From positions 2,108,001-2,172,000 of the forward strand of contig CM060200.1 of assembly GCA_030562195.1 (NCBI GenBank): a stretch of DNA of 64,000 bases. Reading direction: 5' to 3'. Positions 40,701 through 52,284 of this stretch are shown here, piece after piece. How positions within the stretch are numbered: position 1 is the first letter of the stretch; each line of letters starts with the position of its first letter. The stretch comes from Nipponacmea schrenckii. Lineage: Eukaryota; Mollusca; Gastropoda; Lottiidae. The notes beneath the pieces were generated by a model. The model made no database searches. It saw only the letters and a list, made by a program, of their open reading frames with translations, and was not told the origin of the DNA. The translations under genes and the position numbers were made by a program.

Positions 40701-43700
40701 AATTTGAATGCATTTAAAGGTTTAGTTATAGATTGCAAATGCACCCTTAAAGTGATACTGCGTCTTAGAATGGACATACAATTCAAGTTCTCAAGAATGG
40801 TCAATATTTTTTTTATATAAACAGTATTTATTTTCACTGGATTGGGCAGCAGGCTACGCCTTTATAAGCCCTCTCCAATGGTCAATATGAGTATATATTC
40901 ATCAGTGAACTTACCTGGTGTCATAAAGTAACAAAATCCCTTTAAAACTGGAAAACTTGTTAATCTAAGTCATTTTTGAAAAACGTTTAAGTAATTTAAA
41001 GTGTTTTTTTAATAATCAATTGCATTTATATGGATAATTACTAAGTTTTTAAATTTATCAGATCAGAGTAAACTGTATAAAAACTTTATGATATGATCTA
41101 TGATTGTCAGGGAATAAGTCCAATTCTATTTTTATATAATTTCAGAACAATCCACAAGCCTACTAAATCATTAATGGCTATAAAGGTAAGAATAGAAAGA
41201 TCAGTACCAGGTAAGGATTAGCTGGTAGAAAGGATCCTTGAGAACCTAAGTTGTTATCTTTGTAAAATCAATACCAAGAGGGACCAGCTGGTAGAAAGGA
41301 TCCTTGAGAACCTAAGTTGTTATCTTTGTAAAATCAATACCAAGAGGGACCAGCTGGTAGAAAGGATCCTTGTGAACCTAAGTTGTTATCTTTTTAAAAT
41401 CAATACCAAGAGGTTTGGCGGACCAGCTGGTAGAAAAAGGGTCCTTGTGAACCTAAGTTGTTATCTTTGTAAAATCAATACCAAGAGGTTTGGGCTGGAA
41501 CCAGCTGGTAGAAAGGATCCTTGAGAACCTAAGTTGTTATCTTTGTAAAATCAATACCAAGAGGTTTGACATGGACAGTTGGTAGGGAAAGATGCTTGAG
41601 AACCTAAGTTGTTATCCTTGTGAAAATCAATGCAAGAGGTTTGGCTCAGTGACCAGTTAGAAGCTTGGAACCTAAGTTGTTATCCTTGTGAAAATCAATA
41701 CTAAGAGTTGGGTGGCCAGTGGAGTTAGTATTTTTCTTGCTCAAAGTTTACCTTGAAAGGTCCTAGGGTTCCAATCCCAGTATTTGGTTGAGAAATTTTA
41801 ATACTTACAATCTGTCAGTAGAGAGTTGTGGTGGCTCAGTGAGTTAGATGCTTGCTCACTTACCTGAAGGTCCAGGGTTCAATCCCAGTATAGGTTGAGA
41901 TAATACTTCAACCTCTGTCAGTAGAGAGCTGTGGTGGCTCAGTGAGTTAGATGCTTGCTCACTTACCTGAAGGTCCAGGGTTCAATCCTAGTATAGGTTG
42001 AGATAATACTTCAACCCTGTCAGTAGAGAGCTGTGGTGGCTCAGTGAGTTAGATGCTTGCTCACTTACCTGAAGGTCCAGGGTTCAATCCTGTAATAGGT
42101 AGAGATAATACTTCAACCCTGTCAATAGAGAGCTGTGGTGGCTCAGTGAGTTAGTTGCTTGCTCATTTACCTGAAGGTCCAGGGTTCAATCCTGTAATAG
42201 GTAGAGATAATACTTCAACCCTGTCAATAGAGAGCTGTGGTGGCTTAGTGAGTTAGATGCTTGCTCACTTACCTGAGGGTCTAGGGTTCAATCCTGACAA
42301 AGGTCGAGATGAACTTTTGGATTTTCAGCCAAGTTTTCCCAGTAGGCTTATACCATGGCAAAACATCACTCATTGAACACTGCATGGTGTTGCCCGTCTT
42401 CATTAGCCCGTAAGGAGCAGAAAAGTAGGAGGTAAAACTCCATTTGTTTCATTCCTTTTGTTTTGTTATAGAAATATTTGTCATTATCTTCTCCCCAATA
42501 AGATTGAGGTTCTGAGATTCACTTTAGATTCTCTTTATTAAATTCTAAATCTGTTTTTTTTTTCTTTTTAAATTTACAGGTTATACAGCTGGATTTAACT
42601 CCCTTGGTCCAAACACAAATTTTATCAGAAATGGAAATATTACATAAGGTACTTAAGATTCGAAGAAATCAGTTTTTCTGATTCGAATTGTTTCTTTTAA
42701 ACATTTTTGTGAACACATTTCCATTCCTATAGCTAGAATAACTGTGGGCTGTGTACCAGTACCTAAAGGATCTTTAAAAGGATACTGTGTCTTAGAATGG
42801 ACATAAAGTGTTAGTTCTCAAGAATGGTCAATATGAGTATATATTCATCAGTGAACTTACCTGGTATCATAAAGTAAGAGAATTCCTGTAAAATCTGGAA
42901 AACTCACAAATCTAAATGAAAAACGCTTAATCAATATAATTTATTAATTGCATTTTTATGATAATTACTAAGTTTTTTAGATTTATCTGATTATATAAAG
43001 ATTCTGTTATATTATTAATGCCAGCAGGTTTATCTACTGATGAATAAATATCTTGGCAAAACTTACACCATTGCTCACTGCATGACATAATCTTTATTAG
43101 CTGATTTATATGTCTGTAATATATACATTTTAATTTCTGATATTTTCCAGTGCAATTCTGTATCTATAATAGCCTTCTATGGTGCCTTTTTTAATGAAAA
43201 TAAAATTTCTATTTGTACAGAGTATATGGATGGTAGGTCTATCTTTTATAATTAATGGTACATTGCATTAATCTGGTTATATTTATTGAGTAGGCTCAAT
43301 TCTGGCAAAGTCAGTGATGCAGGTCGGAAGAACAAGTCGTTCAGATGGGACAATAAACTGAGGCCCCCATGTGCTACTAACAGGCTGTGTAGGTTGGAAA
43401 ATTGCAGAAAGAGTATACTAATAGCCACGTAACTATATCTCGTAAATATCACGAGGCTCCCCAATTCCTTCTTTCTAAACCCAAACAAATATAAAAGATT
43501 TCCTAATGAAACCATGGTAATACATGTATGTCTTTTTGATTTCAGGAGGTTCCTTAGATAGATATATTCCAGTTCCTGAAAATGTTCTTGGTGCCATGTC
43601 AGCCCATATTATAAATGGTTTAGTCTACATGTGGAATCTGAAAATACTGCACAGGGGTACGTAGATATTGGCAACTAACACCAAATATGGGAAAACGGCA

Positions 43701-46700
43701 ATTAAAAGTAGCATTAGAATGTTAGATGAGTTTATTACCCATAAAACCTGTAATTACCAATGTCTGTTCCCAGAATGTGTATGTTATTTTTTTTTCAGAT
43801 ATTAAACCCTCCAATATTCTAGTGAACTCTAGTGGTCAGGTCAAACTGTGTGATTTTGGAGTCAGTACACAGGTAAGTTGAAAATTAAAACTTATTGCAT
43901 TGAGCAAGCAATTTAAGTATTAGGACCCCAGGACTGAAATGTGTAATTTTAGTTTGGTATTTGACCTAGTCTAAGGGGCACTGTTAATTCTGTCTTCTCC
44001 ATTGGTAACACTGCCATATTTGTTTATAGGTTTTGATATACCTGGGAGCTGCAGTGGCTCAGTGAGTTAGATGCTTGCTCCCTAAGCTGAGGGCCGTGGG
44101 TTCCATCTTGTCTAAGGTCTCGATGAACTTTCGGATTTTTCAGCCTTGTTACCCCTTGTCAGTGATGTAGAGGGTCTGACAAGCGTCTAGTCGTTCGGAT
44201 AGGACAATAAACAAAGGAAAGGTGTGCTACTGGTTGTTCACATTAAAGATCCCTTGACAGTGTGAAAACGCAAAAGTGTAGGCTAATCCCACTGTCCTGG
44301 CAAAATTGCCCTCATTGCACACTGCATGGTGTTGCCTGTCTTCATTAACCCATAAAGTACAGAAGATTAGGATGTAAAACTCCATTACATGCATTTTTGA
44401 TATACCTATACAAAAAACACACATCTAACTATGTATTATAAACTAGAATTTGTTTGTAATATTTATTTCAGTTAGTGAAGTCTATAGCTACCTCATTTGT
44501 TGGTACCAATGTTTACATGGCTGTAAGTTCACTCATATCATTACGTTTCTACCTTCATACCATTCCTTGAAGGCAGTGTATTATTTCTACTTATCTTGGC
44601 ACTGAATTTTGTCTGTGGTTTGAAATTTTGCAGATTCCTAATGTTTTTGCCAAAATGATTTGTAATTTGGTTGGTAAATCTATGGACTCAATCAAATTTA
44701 TATTGACCAATCCAATAAAATTAGAATTATTTTAGGGTGTAAATCTACAATATATATACTATTGTCCAGTCGTCTAATATTTTGGCTAAATGCTTTCTTC
44801 AGAAACACTACAGTAGTTTATGATCACATTTTTTTTCCTTCTATTACTTATTAAAGGTTAGAATAAAATATCAAATAAGTAATAGAGGGACAAAAAAAAG
44901 TTGATGATAAATTACTAAAGTGTTTTAGAAGAAGGCATTTAGTCCAAAATATTAGACAACAGGACAATAGTATATGTATGAATTGTTTTGCCCTATTATG
45001 GGAATTAATGATTTAATATAATTGTAGAGTTTATTTGATTTATTGTTTGTTTTGTTCTGATTACAGCCAGAGAGAATACAGGGTGAGGAATATAATATTT
45101 TAGCTGAAGTTTGGAGTCTGGGGGTCACCTTGTTTGAGGTAAGTTTTCATTTATATAGTTTGGGTCAGGATAGGGCCTATTGCTCGAGCTCAATGTAGTC
45201 TTATGTCATTTATCTCTATCAAATTTATGTGATTTATATAAATTAATATGCAGAAGTGGTAATAATTTTACGAATTTTTTTTCTGAACTTTCTGCAAAGT
45301 AAATTAACAAGTTGTCAAGTATATGTGCCAATATTAATATCAATTTTTTTTTTGTTTCAGATTTCCACTGGAAAGTTACCGTTCTCATCAGTATGTATTT
45401 TTATTTTTATTTCTGTGTTTTCTGTATGACCATGCGAAACATTGAGTTAATAAATGTCAGAAAAAGTATATCCATATATCAAGTACTTCTTTACCTACGC
45501 CTATTTCTCTATAACCTATCAACAGTAACTGAGGTCATGATGTGCTATAGGCTGTAATGAGAAGCTTATGTCCCTTTTGAGCAATTTTCCTCATTGCAGA
45601 CTGTATGGCGTCTCCCTTTTTTCATCAGCTAATACTTGAGCTGAAATATAGGACATAAATCTTCCAATCTCATTCAATTATTTTTTTTTTCCTTTTTTTT
45701 TCAGTTAACAGCTAATATGACGGTAAGTTTCAATTTGTGCTCGTTAAAGATCCCTTGACAGTTGGAAATTGCAAAATCAGTAGGCTGATGCCGCTGTCCT
45801 GGCAAAATTCCCCTCACTGCACACTGCACACTGCATGGCATTGCCTGTCTTCATTAGTCCAGAAGGTGCAGAAGAGTAGGATGTAAAATTCCATTCATTT
45901 CATTTTGACCTTTAATTTAAATCTTGTATTTTAATATATTTGATGAGTCCACACAGCTAATAATTTTCTGTTACTATTTCTCTCTCTCAACTGTAAGTCC
46001 TGTGGGTGCTGATTGACAAGTTTGACCCTGGGGTTTCATCTCCATCTGTGGCTTTATTCCTCAAAAATTTAATAAGATAAAATAGAGTATTCTAATTGGA
46101 CACTACAACTAAATTTAAAATCAGGGATAATTAAAAAGCTCAATGACGAGGCGTTCAAGGTGTTATTTTATCTTATTTGAACTTTAAAAGAATTCCCTCA
46201 CACTTTAATAGTCATGTTTCAATTCGTTTTATTAAAAAATGATAAGAACCAAAGTTTTGTTTTATTTTACCACCTGTTGTTTTTAAGCCCAGGGCTTAAT
46301 TTCAGAAAACTTTGTTTCTTCAAAACAATGGGTCAAATTCGAATTTGAGCGCAGGGCTTAAATATGATTCCGAAACAGAAGCCTGGTGTTAATCTTGATT
46401 AATTAATTTATTTTAATTTCAGCCGTTTGAGTTGATGGAATGTATTATAATGCAGGTAAGCAAAAGGATATTTTAAAAATATTAATTTACAGGAAGAACA
46501 AATTTGTTTGATTAGGTGATCACTTTAAATCTATGTGCATCATAAACATGAAAGAAATAATCTGATAAGGACACGTGTAAATTGTGTTGAAACATTTAGT
46601 AACATAAAGAAGTGTGTTATGTACCTTGTTATTAGAGAAGTGTGTTATGTACCTTGTTATTAAAGAAGTGTGTTATGTACCTTGTTATTAAAGAAGTGTG

Positions 46701-48248
46701 TTATGTACCTTGTTATTAAGAAGTGTGTTATGTACCTTGTTATAAAGAAGTGTGTTATGTACCTTGTTATTTAAAGAAGTGTGTTATGTACCTTGTTATT
46801 AAAGAAGTGTGTTATGTACCTTGTTATTAAAGAAGTGTGTTATGACCTTGTTATTAAAGAATGTGTTATGTACCTTGTTATTAAAGAAGTGTGTTATGTA
46901 CCTTGTTATTAAAGAAGTGTGTTATGTACCTTGTTATTAAAGAAGTGTGTTATGTACCTTGTTATTAAAGAAGTGTATTATGTACCATGTTATTAAAGAA
47001 GTGTGTTATGTACCTTGTTATTAAAGAAGTGTGTTATGTACCTTGTTATTAAAGAAGTGTGTTATGTACCCTGTTATTAAAGAAGTGTGTTATGTACCTT
47101 GTTATTAAAGAATTGTGTTATGTACCTTGTTATTAAAGAAGTGTGTTATGTACCTTGTTATTAAAGAAATGTGTTATGTACCTTGTTATTAAAGAAGTGT
47201 GTTATGTACCTTGTTATTAAAGAAGTGTATTATGTACCATGTTATTAAAGAAGTGTGTTATGTACCTTGTTATTAAAGAAGTGTGTTATGTACCATAATT
47301 TATTCCGTTATGTTTCTTGCTATATTTATCCTCAAGTTCTAAATATCTTTCAAAAATTTTTAAAGAAATGTCATTTAAAACTGCCAGATGTTTTTTAAAA
47401 ACCCCATTTTTATTTCAGAATCCCCAGAATTTACCAGCTGATCGTTTTTCTCCTGATTTTGTTCATTTTGTCAGTTTATGGTGAGTTATATTGAAATATC
47501 GTACACCTAAAAATAGACGTTGAATGTGGAGAATCTCTCCCGAAAGACGTCTGCACTTTTAAAAAACTTTTTATTATTTAGTTTTGTTTTTGTACTGTCA
47601 CATGATAAAAACTACAGTGTTTGAAATTCTGTATTTTTTCAGCCTTCAGAAGAATTTAAGGCAGAGGATATCAGTGGATAGATTACTGGTAGGTTTTTAA
47701 CATGATTTCTTTTACAATATTATTTCAGAGAAATAAATTTTTTGAGACTCTTTTTATTAGCAGAAGTTGTTTAAATGAAAAGCTGCATGCACATTGCGTT
47801 TGCTAGAGGGGTCTCTCGATTGAGCTCATCAACGATTGGCTGATTTAACAACACCTAAAAGGTTGAGGACTTAGAATACAACTCATGCTTTCGAATTTCT
47901 CAAATCAAGCACTGAAATTCCAATATCGTAACAATAAAATAATGCATTGCAAACAAAAGGATTGTTGTTGTGCATCAGAGGCCTTATTCTCAAAAACTTA
48001 ATAATACTAGAATCTGATTGGATAATATAACAATATAAAATTTCGGTGCAACTCTCTCCATTTCATTTTAAATTCTGGAACACTCAAAGTTTTTTTAAAT
48101 ACACAGTAATGTTTGTAAGAAATTTATATTATTATAAATCGTTCTATTTTAGACTCACCCGTTTGTGAAGCGAAATGAAGATGGGAATTCTCAGTTAGTG
48201 GCGGAATACGTGAAACAAACGTTATCTCACCGTGGGGTCAAATCTTAG
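37772..48248 (+). CDS. MAP2K5: MAP kinase kinase 5 (MEK5)
   Basis: Nineteen exons, all phase-consistent, encode 432 residues (human protein ~448): 37772-37870, 38420-38468, 38843-38910, 39583-39652, 40138-40252, 40539-40652, 41146-41185, 42580-42648, 43151-43232, 43546-43656, 43799-43872, 44472-44522, 45067-45138, 45361-45390, 45705-45722, 46423-46455, 47419-47480, 47643-47688, 48153-48248. Residues ~5-75 form the PB1 domain ([17 protein letters not shown]) that pairs with MEKK2/3 and ERK5. The kinase domain has the P-loop [10 protein letters not shown], catalytic Lys185 (MAIK), HRDIKPSN, CDFGVST and the activation loop SIATSFVGT, with Ser at the second phosphosite where vertebrates have Thr. 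Subdomain IX reads AEVWSLG, Glu328 replacing the nearly invariant Asp. In animals MEK5 phosphorylates ERK5 in stress and growth signalling. Confidence 0.95.
38028..38325 (+). mobile_element. SINE family A, intronic copy in MAP2K5
   Basis: Near full-length in MAP2K5 intron 1: head remnant GAAGATCCAGGGTTTAATCC, body CCCCTTGTCAGTGATTCAG and GTTCACGTTAAAAATCCC, and 3' end GTGCAGAAGAGTAGGATGTA. Confidence 0.85.
38540..38735. mobile_element. Palindromic MITE-like element, copy 3
   Basis: TATATTCATCAGTGAACTTA, CCTGGTGTCATAAAATAAC and the central fold TTGGAAAAACACCTAATCAA / TTAAGTGTTTTTCAATAG. The right arm is cut short. Confidence 0.7.
39005..39395 (-). repeat. Tandem SINE-B 3' ends in MAP2K5 intron 3
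   Basis: Four to five head-to-tail units of ~85 bp, each the inverted 3' half of family B (AGGATAATAACTTAGGTTCT, AAGGATCCTTTCTACCAGCT, GGTCCTTG..AAACCT.TTGG). Confidence 0.85.
40325..40505. repeat. ~60-bp tandem repeat in MAP2K5 intron 5
   Basis: Three units of AAATATTTAGATGACTATAC, AGATAGCTGAAATTGAGCTC and TATCAGTTGGTAAAGT. Confidence 0.85.
40738..41060. mobile_element. Palindromic MITE-like element, copy 4
   Basis: Begins TTAAAGTGATACTGCGTCTT(AGAATGGACATA), carries AGTATATATTCATCAGTGAA and ACCTGGTGTCATAAAGTAAC, and folds at TTTTTGAAAAACGTTTAAG. It lies in MAP2K5 intron 6. Confidence 0.75.
41205..41715 (+). repeat. Tandem SINE-B 3' ends in MAP2K5 intron 7
   Basis: Seven units of ~65-85 bp, each with GACCAGCTGGTAGAAAGGAT, CCTTGAGAACCTAAGTTGTT and ATCTTTGTAAAATCAATACC. 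Orientation is opposite to the array in intron 3. Confidence 0.9.
41826..42460 (+). mobile_element. SINE family A with its tRNA-like head tandemly repeated five times
   Basis: Five ~104-bp units repeat GTGGTGGCTCAGTGAGTTAG, ATGCTTGCTCACTTACCTGA and GGTCCAGGGTTCAATCC; only the last continues into a full SINE body and tail (to GTAAAACTCCATTTGTTTCA). Every unit keeps both pol III box-like motifs. Confidence 0.85.
42770..43060. mobile_element. Palindromic MITE-like element, copy 5
   Basis: Starts AAAAGGATACTGTGTCTTAG, has TATTCATCAGTGAACTTACC, and a mirrored right arm ending near AGGTTTATCTACTGATGAAT. It lies in MAP2K5 intron 8. Confidence 0.75.
43283..43415 (+). mobile_element. SINE family A fragment
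   Basis: Middle body only (GCAAAGTCAGTGATGCAGG, AGTCGTTCAGATGGGACAAT, TGCTACTAACAGGCTGTG), in MAP2K5 intron 9. Confidence 0.75.
44045..44397 (+). mobile_element. SINE family A, full-length
   Basis: Head GAGCTGCAGTGGCTCAGTGA with GAGGGCCGTGGGTTCCATC, full body, and tail GGATGTAAAACTCCATTACA, in MAP2K5 intron 11. With 4711-5065 it is one of the two most complete copies. Confidence 0.88.
45528..45908 (+). mobile_element. Two SINE-A copies flanking MAP2K5 exon 15
   Basis: A degenerate copy (45528-45680) ends just before the T-rich acceptor of the 18-nt exon 15; a second (45738-45908) begins within 20 bp of its donor (GATCCCTTGACAGTTGG to AAATTCCATTCATTTCATTT). Confidence 0.75.
46595..47295. repeat. 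28-bp minisatellite in MAP2K5 intron 16
   Basis: About 24 units of TACCTTGTTATTAAAGAAGT(GTGTTATG) with single-base variants and 1-bp length changes. Confidence 0.93.
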
Positions 48249-48345
48249 CAGAGTGAAACAAACGTTATCTCACCGTGGGGTCAAATCTTAGCAGAGTGAA
48301 ACAAACGTTATCTCACCGTGGGGTCAAATCTTAGCAGAGTGAACT
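48209..48345 (+). repeat. 43-bp triplication spanning the MAP2K5 stop codon
   Basis: GTGAAACAAACGTTATCTCA plus CCGTGGGGTCAAATCTTAGC is repeated three times. The first copy encodes the last residues and the TAG; the other two lie in the 3' UTR. Confidence 0.9.
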
Positions 48346-48724
48346 TTGACCTCTCTAATTAGAATTATTCGAGCATGGTGTACAAATCTAATGAGGTGCT
48401 AAATAGATGCTAAAAGACGGATGGATGTCAAGAACATTTATTTCAATATAGCATTCTCTGAAAGGGATGTCAACATGACATATACCAACGACCCAATAAA
48501 CAATAGTAGCTATGTAAACTCTCTGGAAGAGATGCTGAGTTGACAAACCTAAATTCCAAACATTATTTGCTATGTGGACTCTTTTAAAACTAGCAAAATA
48601 TTTCAGCTGGTATGGAATTTTAATATGTAGGGCCTATACATTGTATTTTATAAAGTATATAATTTATATAGATTTATATAAAGGTGTTTTATTAAAACCA
48701 ATAGCCTGGTCAGTAAATATTGTA

Positions 48725-48730
48725 AATAAA
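48725..48730 (+). terminator. Probable MAP2K5 poly(A) signal
   Basis: AATAAA about 480 bp past the stop, followed by a T-rich stretch. An earlier AATAAA near 48494 is an alternative. Confidence 0.45.
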
Positions 48731-48879
48731 GGTTCATTTATCTAAATTTGTGGGTTTTCTATTTTATTGGTCAAATTTATTGGCAGAGCTTAACCCTCAA
48801 GGAGAATTTAAAGAAGCATACTATAGCTTACCCTAGCCCTATTTCACAGTCACCTGTTTTTATCCAGGGGAAGACCCAC

Positions 48880-48972
48880 TATTTTCTTTATTGCAACCTG
48901 CATGGCGTTGCCTGTCTTCATTAGCCCATTATATGAGTAGGATGTAAAACTCCATTCAATTTATTTCATTTA
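48880..48972 (+). mobile_element. SINE family A, 3' end
   Basis: CTGCATGGCGTTGCCTGTCT to GGATGTAAAACTCCATTCAA. The surrounding 48731-49454 region holds nothing else recognised. Confidence 0.75.
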
Positions 48973-49454
48973 AAACAGATTAAGAAATCTTGTCTAGATA
49001 GTGTTAGTGGTATATTTGATTGTGCCTTGCCCCACCCCCTCTCCCACTCCAGCTTTTGAAAAGGTGTTATTACCCCTTCTTAAAGCTCGAAAACCATCTC
49101 ATCCCTGGTCTTTTGCCTATGAGAGATAACTCTCATTTTTAACAGCCCCCTCTCCTTCAGATGGCTCGACATTTTCAGCCAATGCGCCAGTTTGCTACTT
49201 AATGTAACAGCTTGTTAGACATTACCAATGTTACCGTATAATCCCTTGCCTTATGAATGACAGGGAGAATTCATTGTATACTAATCAGCCGAAAAAAATA
49301 TTGTTCAAAAAAGTTTTAAATTTTGAATATCAAGTAGAATACAGGTTCTAATAAATATTTAAAATCAATAGAATTAATTATGAAAAAATTTTTTTTGAAA
49401 AATAAGCGTGAATTTTGATACCAGAATAATTTAAATACTTACAAAAATAGTTCT

Positions 49455-49497
49455 CCCTTGACGATCGACCTTTGACCGACACGACTAAACCGAAAAG
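49455..49497 (+). other. Possible 5' non-coding exon of the FATP gene
   Basis: A short non-repetitive stretch, GACCGACACGACTAAACCG, ends at a good donor (AAAAG|GTAGGTACG). The first coding exon of the FATP gene has an acceptor at 52258, 27 bp before its ATG, so an upstream non-coding exon must exist. The start position is a guess. Confidence 0.35.
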
Positions 49498-50129
49498 GTA
49501 GGTACGATTTCATTATCACATTTCCAACGTTTAGTTTATGTAAGTGATTTGATTGCTGTTACATATAAATAGATGTAATAAGGTATATTGGGCCGACATT
49601 TTAAGATATTATTTAAACTCATCGCAAACGAAATAGCCATTGACAAAATAAATGTGAGGTCTACGATTCTGCAGGCTTTATGGAGAACCATCTCCTACAA
49701 AATATCACAGTTTCTAACAAAAATATGTAAAAAGAGAGAATATAATCGAATTTCAAAATGATCATTCGTGCTATAAATTATTTTTTTATCTGCTTAAACG
49801 AGTTCTGAGGTTGTCAGTGCTGTATTGAAGCTCAACTTTCACTTCTTTTTATATATTTTTGTTTCTGTGAAATTCAAAAATACCATAACAAGGTGGACAA
49901 AATTAGCAAATTTAGCTGTGAACAGGTCCAAGTTTTTTTTCACTATTTTACTGATGTACAGTTAACGAAATGAAAATGAAAACAATCAACTTAGTGTCAA
50001 TTATTCTATTTTTGTTGCTCATAGAAGGTTTGCTTTCAATGTCCATTTAATGTCAAACAAGGGACAGTCACAGGTGCTTATTGTTTTGTTTTTTTCTCAC
50101 TGGCAATGGAAAATGGCGTTTAGTTGTTC

Positions 50130-50400
50130 AGATAAGTTGTTGGGATAATTAAACAAGGCCCTGAGTGCTACATGCATGGCGTAAATGGAAAAAGCAGGCT
50201 TGTGTCCTGTCGTGGGAAAATTCCCTCATTGCACACGGCATGGCATTGCCTTTCTTTATCAGCCCATTAGGTGCAGAAGAGTAGAACATAAAACTCCATT
50301 CATTAGCCCATTAGGTGCAGAAGAGTAGGACGTAAAACTCCATCCATTAGCCCATTAGGTGCAGAAGAGTAGGATGTAAAACTCCATTCATTTCATTTGT
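50130..50400 (+). mobile_element. SINE family A with a triplicated tail
   Basis: Body with CATTGCACACGGCATGGCAT followed by three ~58-bp copies of AGCCCATTAGGTGCAGAAGA plus GTAAAACTCCATTCATT. Only the 3' tail is repeated. Confidence 0.85.
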
Positions 50401-50719
50401 AAATGTACAATTTAATCATATTGAACTGTTCTTCGTTATTACAAGGGATATGTTGACCATTAAAACTCAGTTTATATTCTAGATGTATTGTAGGCCTACT
50501 GATGCATTGTGTAGACTACACCCCAACAGTCAGTGGTTTCAAATATCAATCTGTCATTTATGCATCAGTGCACAAGATAAATGACTTATTGTAAAGGGTC
50601 TGCATTAAGTGTTGTTTTATCTGAGGCAGTTTTTTTAGAAAAGTTTGTACTGAATGAGCTCTACTAGGTGGTTTGTCAACTTAACATCTCTTTCAGAGAG
50701 TCTAAATTGTTCAAAAGTT

Positions 50720-51700
50720 TGTCACCCCATCTCTCCCCCTTCCCTCCCCCTTTAAAACTTTCTCCCCCTCTTCACTCCTCTCTTTTCCCTACTCTCCCCC
50801 TTTTTTCTCCCTCTTTTCTCTCTCTCTATCCCCTACTCTCCCTTTCTCCCCTCTCTCTCTCTCTCTTTCCCCTACTCTCCTCTTTCTCTCCCTCTTTTCT
50901 CTCTCTCTATCCCCTACTCTCCTCTTTCCCCCTCTCCTACTCCTCTCTTTCCCCTACTCTCCCTTTCTCCCCCTCTCCTCTCTCTCTCTCTCTTTACCCC
51001 TACTCTCTCTTTCTCCCCTCTCCCATCTCCTATCTTTCCCCTACTCTCTCTTTCTCCCCTCTCCTCTCCTTTCCCCTACTCTACCTTCCCCCCTCTCCAT
51101 CTCCTCTCTCTTTCTCTCCCTCTCCCCTCTTTCCTCTCTTTACCCTACTCTCCTTTCTCCCCCTCTCCCATCTCCTCTCTCTCTTTACCCCTACTCTCCT
51201 TTCTCCCCCTCTCCCATCTCCTCTCTCTTTACCCCTACTCTCCCCTTTCTCCCCTCTCTCATCTCCTCTCTCTTTACCCCTACTCTCCCTTTCTCCCCCT
51301 CTCCTCTTTCTCTTTCCCTCTCTCCCCCTCTCCCATCTCCCTCTCTTTCCCTCTTCTCCCCCTCTCCCATCTCCTCTCTTCTTTCCCCTACTCTCCCTTT
51401 CTCCCCCTCACTCATCTCCTCTCTATCCCCTCTCTCCTACTCTCCTCTCTTTCCTTCTCCCCCTCTCCCAATCTCCCCTCTTCCCTATCTCCCCATCTCT
51501 TCTCTCTTCTTTCCCCCTACTCTCCCTTTCTCCCCTACCATCTCCTCTCTATCCCCTACTCTCCTACTCTCCTCTCTTCCCCTTCTCCCTCTCATTTCCC
51601 CTCTTTCTCCTCTTCCCTACTCTCCTCTTCTCCCCTACTCTACTCTCTCTTTCCCCTACTCACCTCTTTCTCCCCTACTCTCCTCTCTCTATCCCCCTAT
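50720..51700 (+). repeat. ~1-kb near-pure polypyrimidine tract
   Basis: Irregular CTCTCTTTCCCCTACTCTCC-type units; the only purines are single A residues about every 10-20 bases, and G is almost absent. The 349-codon ORF over it is a product of low complexity. It lies upstream of the first FATP coding exon. Confidence 0.93.
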
Positions 51701-52284
51701 GTAACAGAGTGACATGACAAAAATTTAAACTAAAATAAAGAGATAAGATGACCTAATATTTTACTGTATCACCTCTTATCCTTGCGTAATATTGAAGTGC
51801 ATAATCCAATATTGTTCTATCATATTTAAAGAGGTTTTCTTTTTAGGTATCGGTGACACTGATAGCAACAATTTACACCATTTCAGTTTTCAGTCAGATG
51901 TTTACAGTTCCTGCAATTCAAAAACATATAAACTGTTCTAAATTCAAGGGGGATTTTCTGACTTTCAAGGGAAAGAAGTGAATAAAATTTATACCAGACA
52001 ATCTCTTTAATATTTTAGTCTTTATTTGAAAAACATCTCTATCATATAGGCTGTTAATGGCATCAGATGTCTTTTGGAAATAAAACAAACAGAGTTTCTT
52101 CTCTTCTGCTCGATGGCCTTTTGAATAGTGACATCATAATATGTTTGTTAGTAAACGGGACTAAAATTTGGTTGTCATTGCTATCGGTGACCCTGATAAA
52201 CATAAATGTTTGATAGTTTACCAACTGATGTATTTATTGATAACCTTTATTTTTCAGGGGAGGGTTGTCTAGTTACCCTTGACA

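Noticed and set aside
44227..44424. 65-codon minus-strand ORF in a MAP2K5 intron
   Set aside because: It lies within a SINE family A copy and has no independent support.
50668..51717. 349-codon ORF rich in Ser, Pro and Leu
   Set aside because: It is the translation of the polypyrimidine tract; low complexity alone keeps the frame open.
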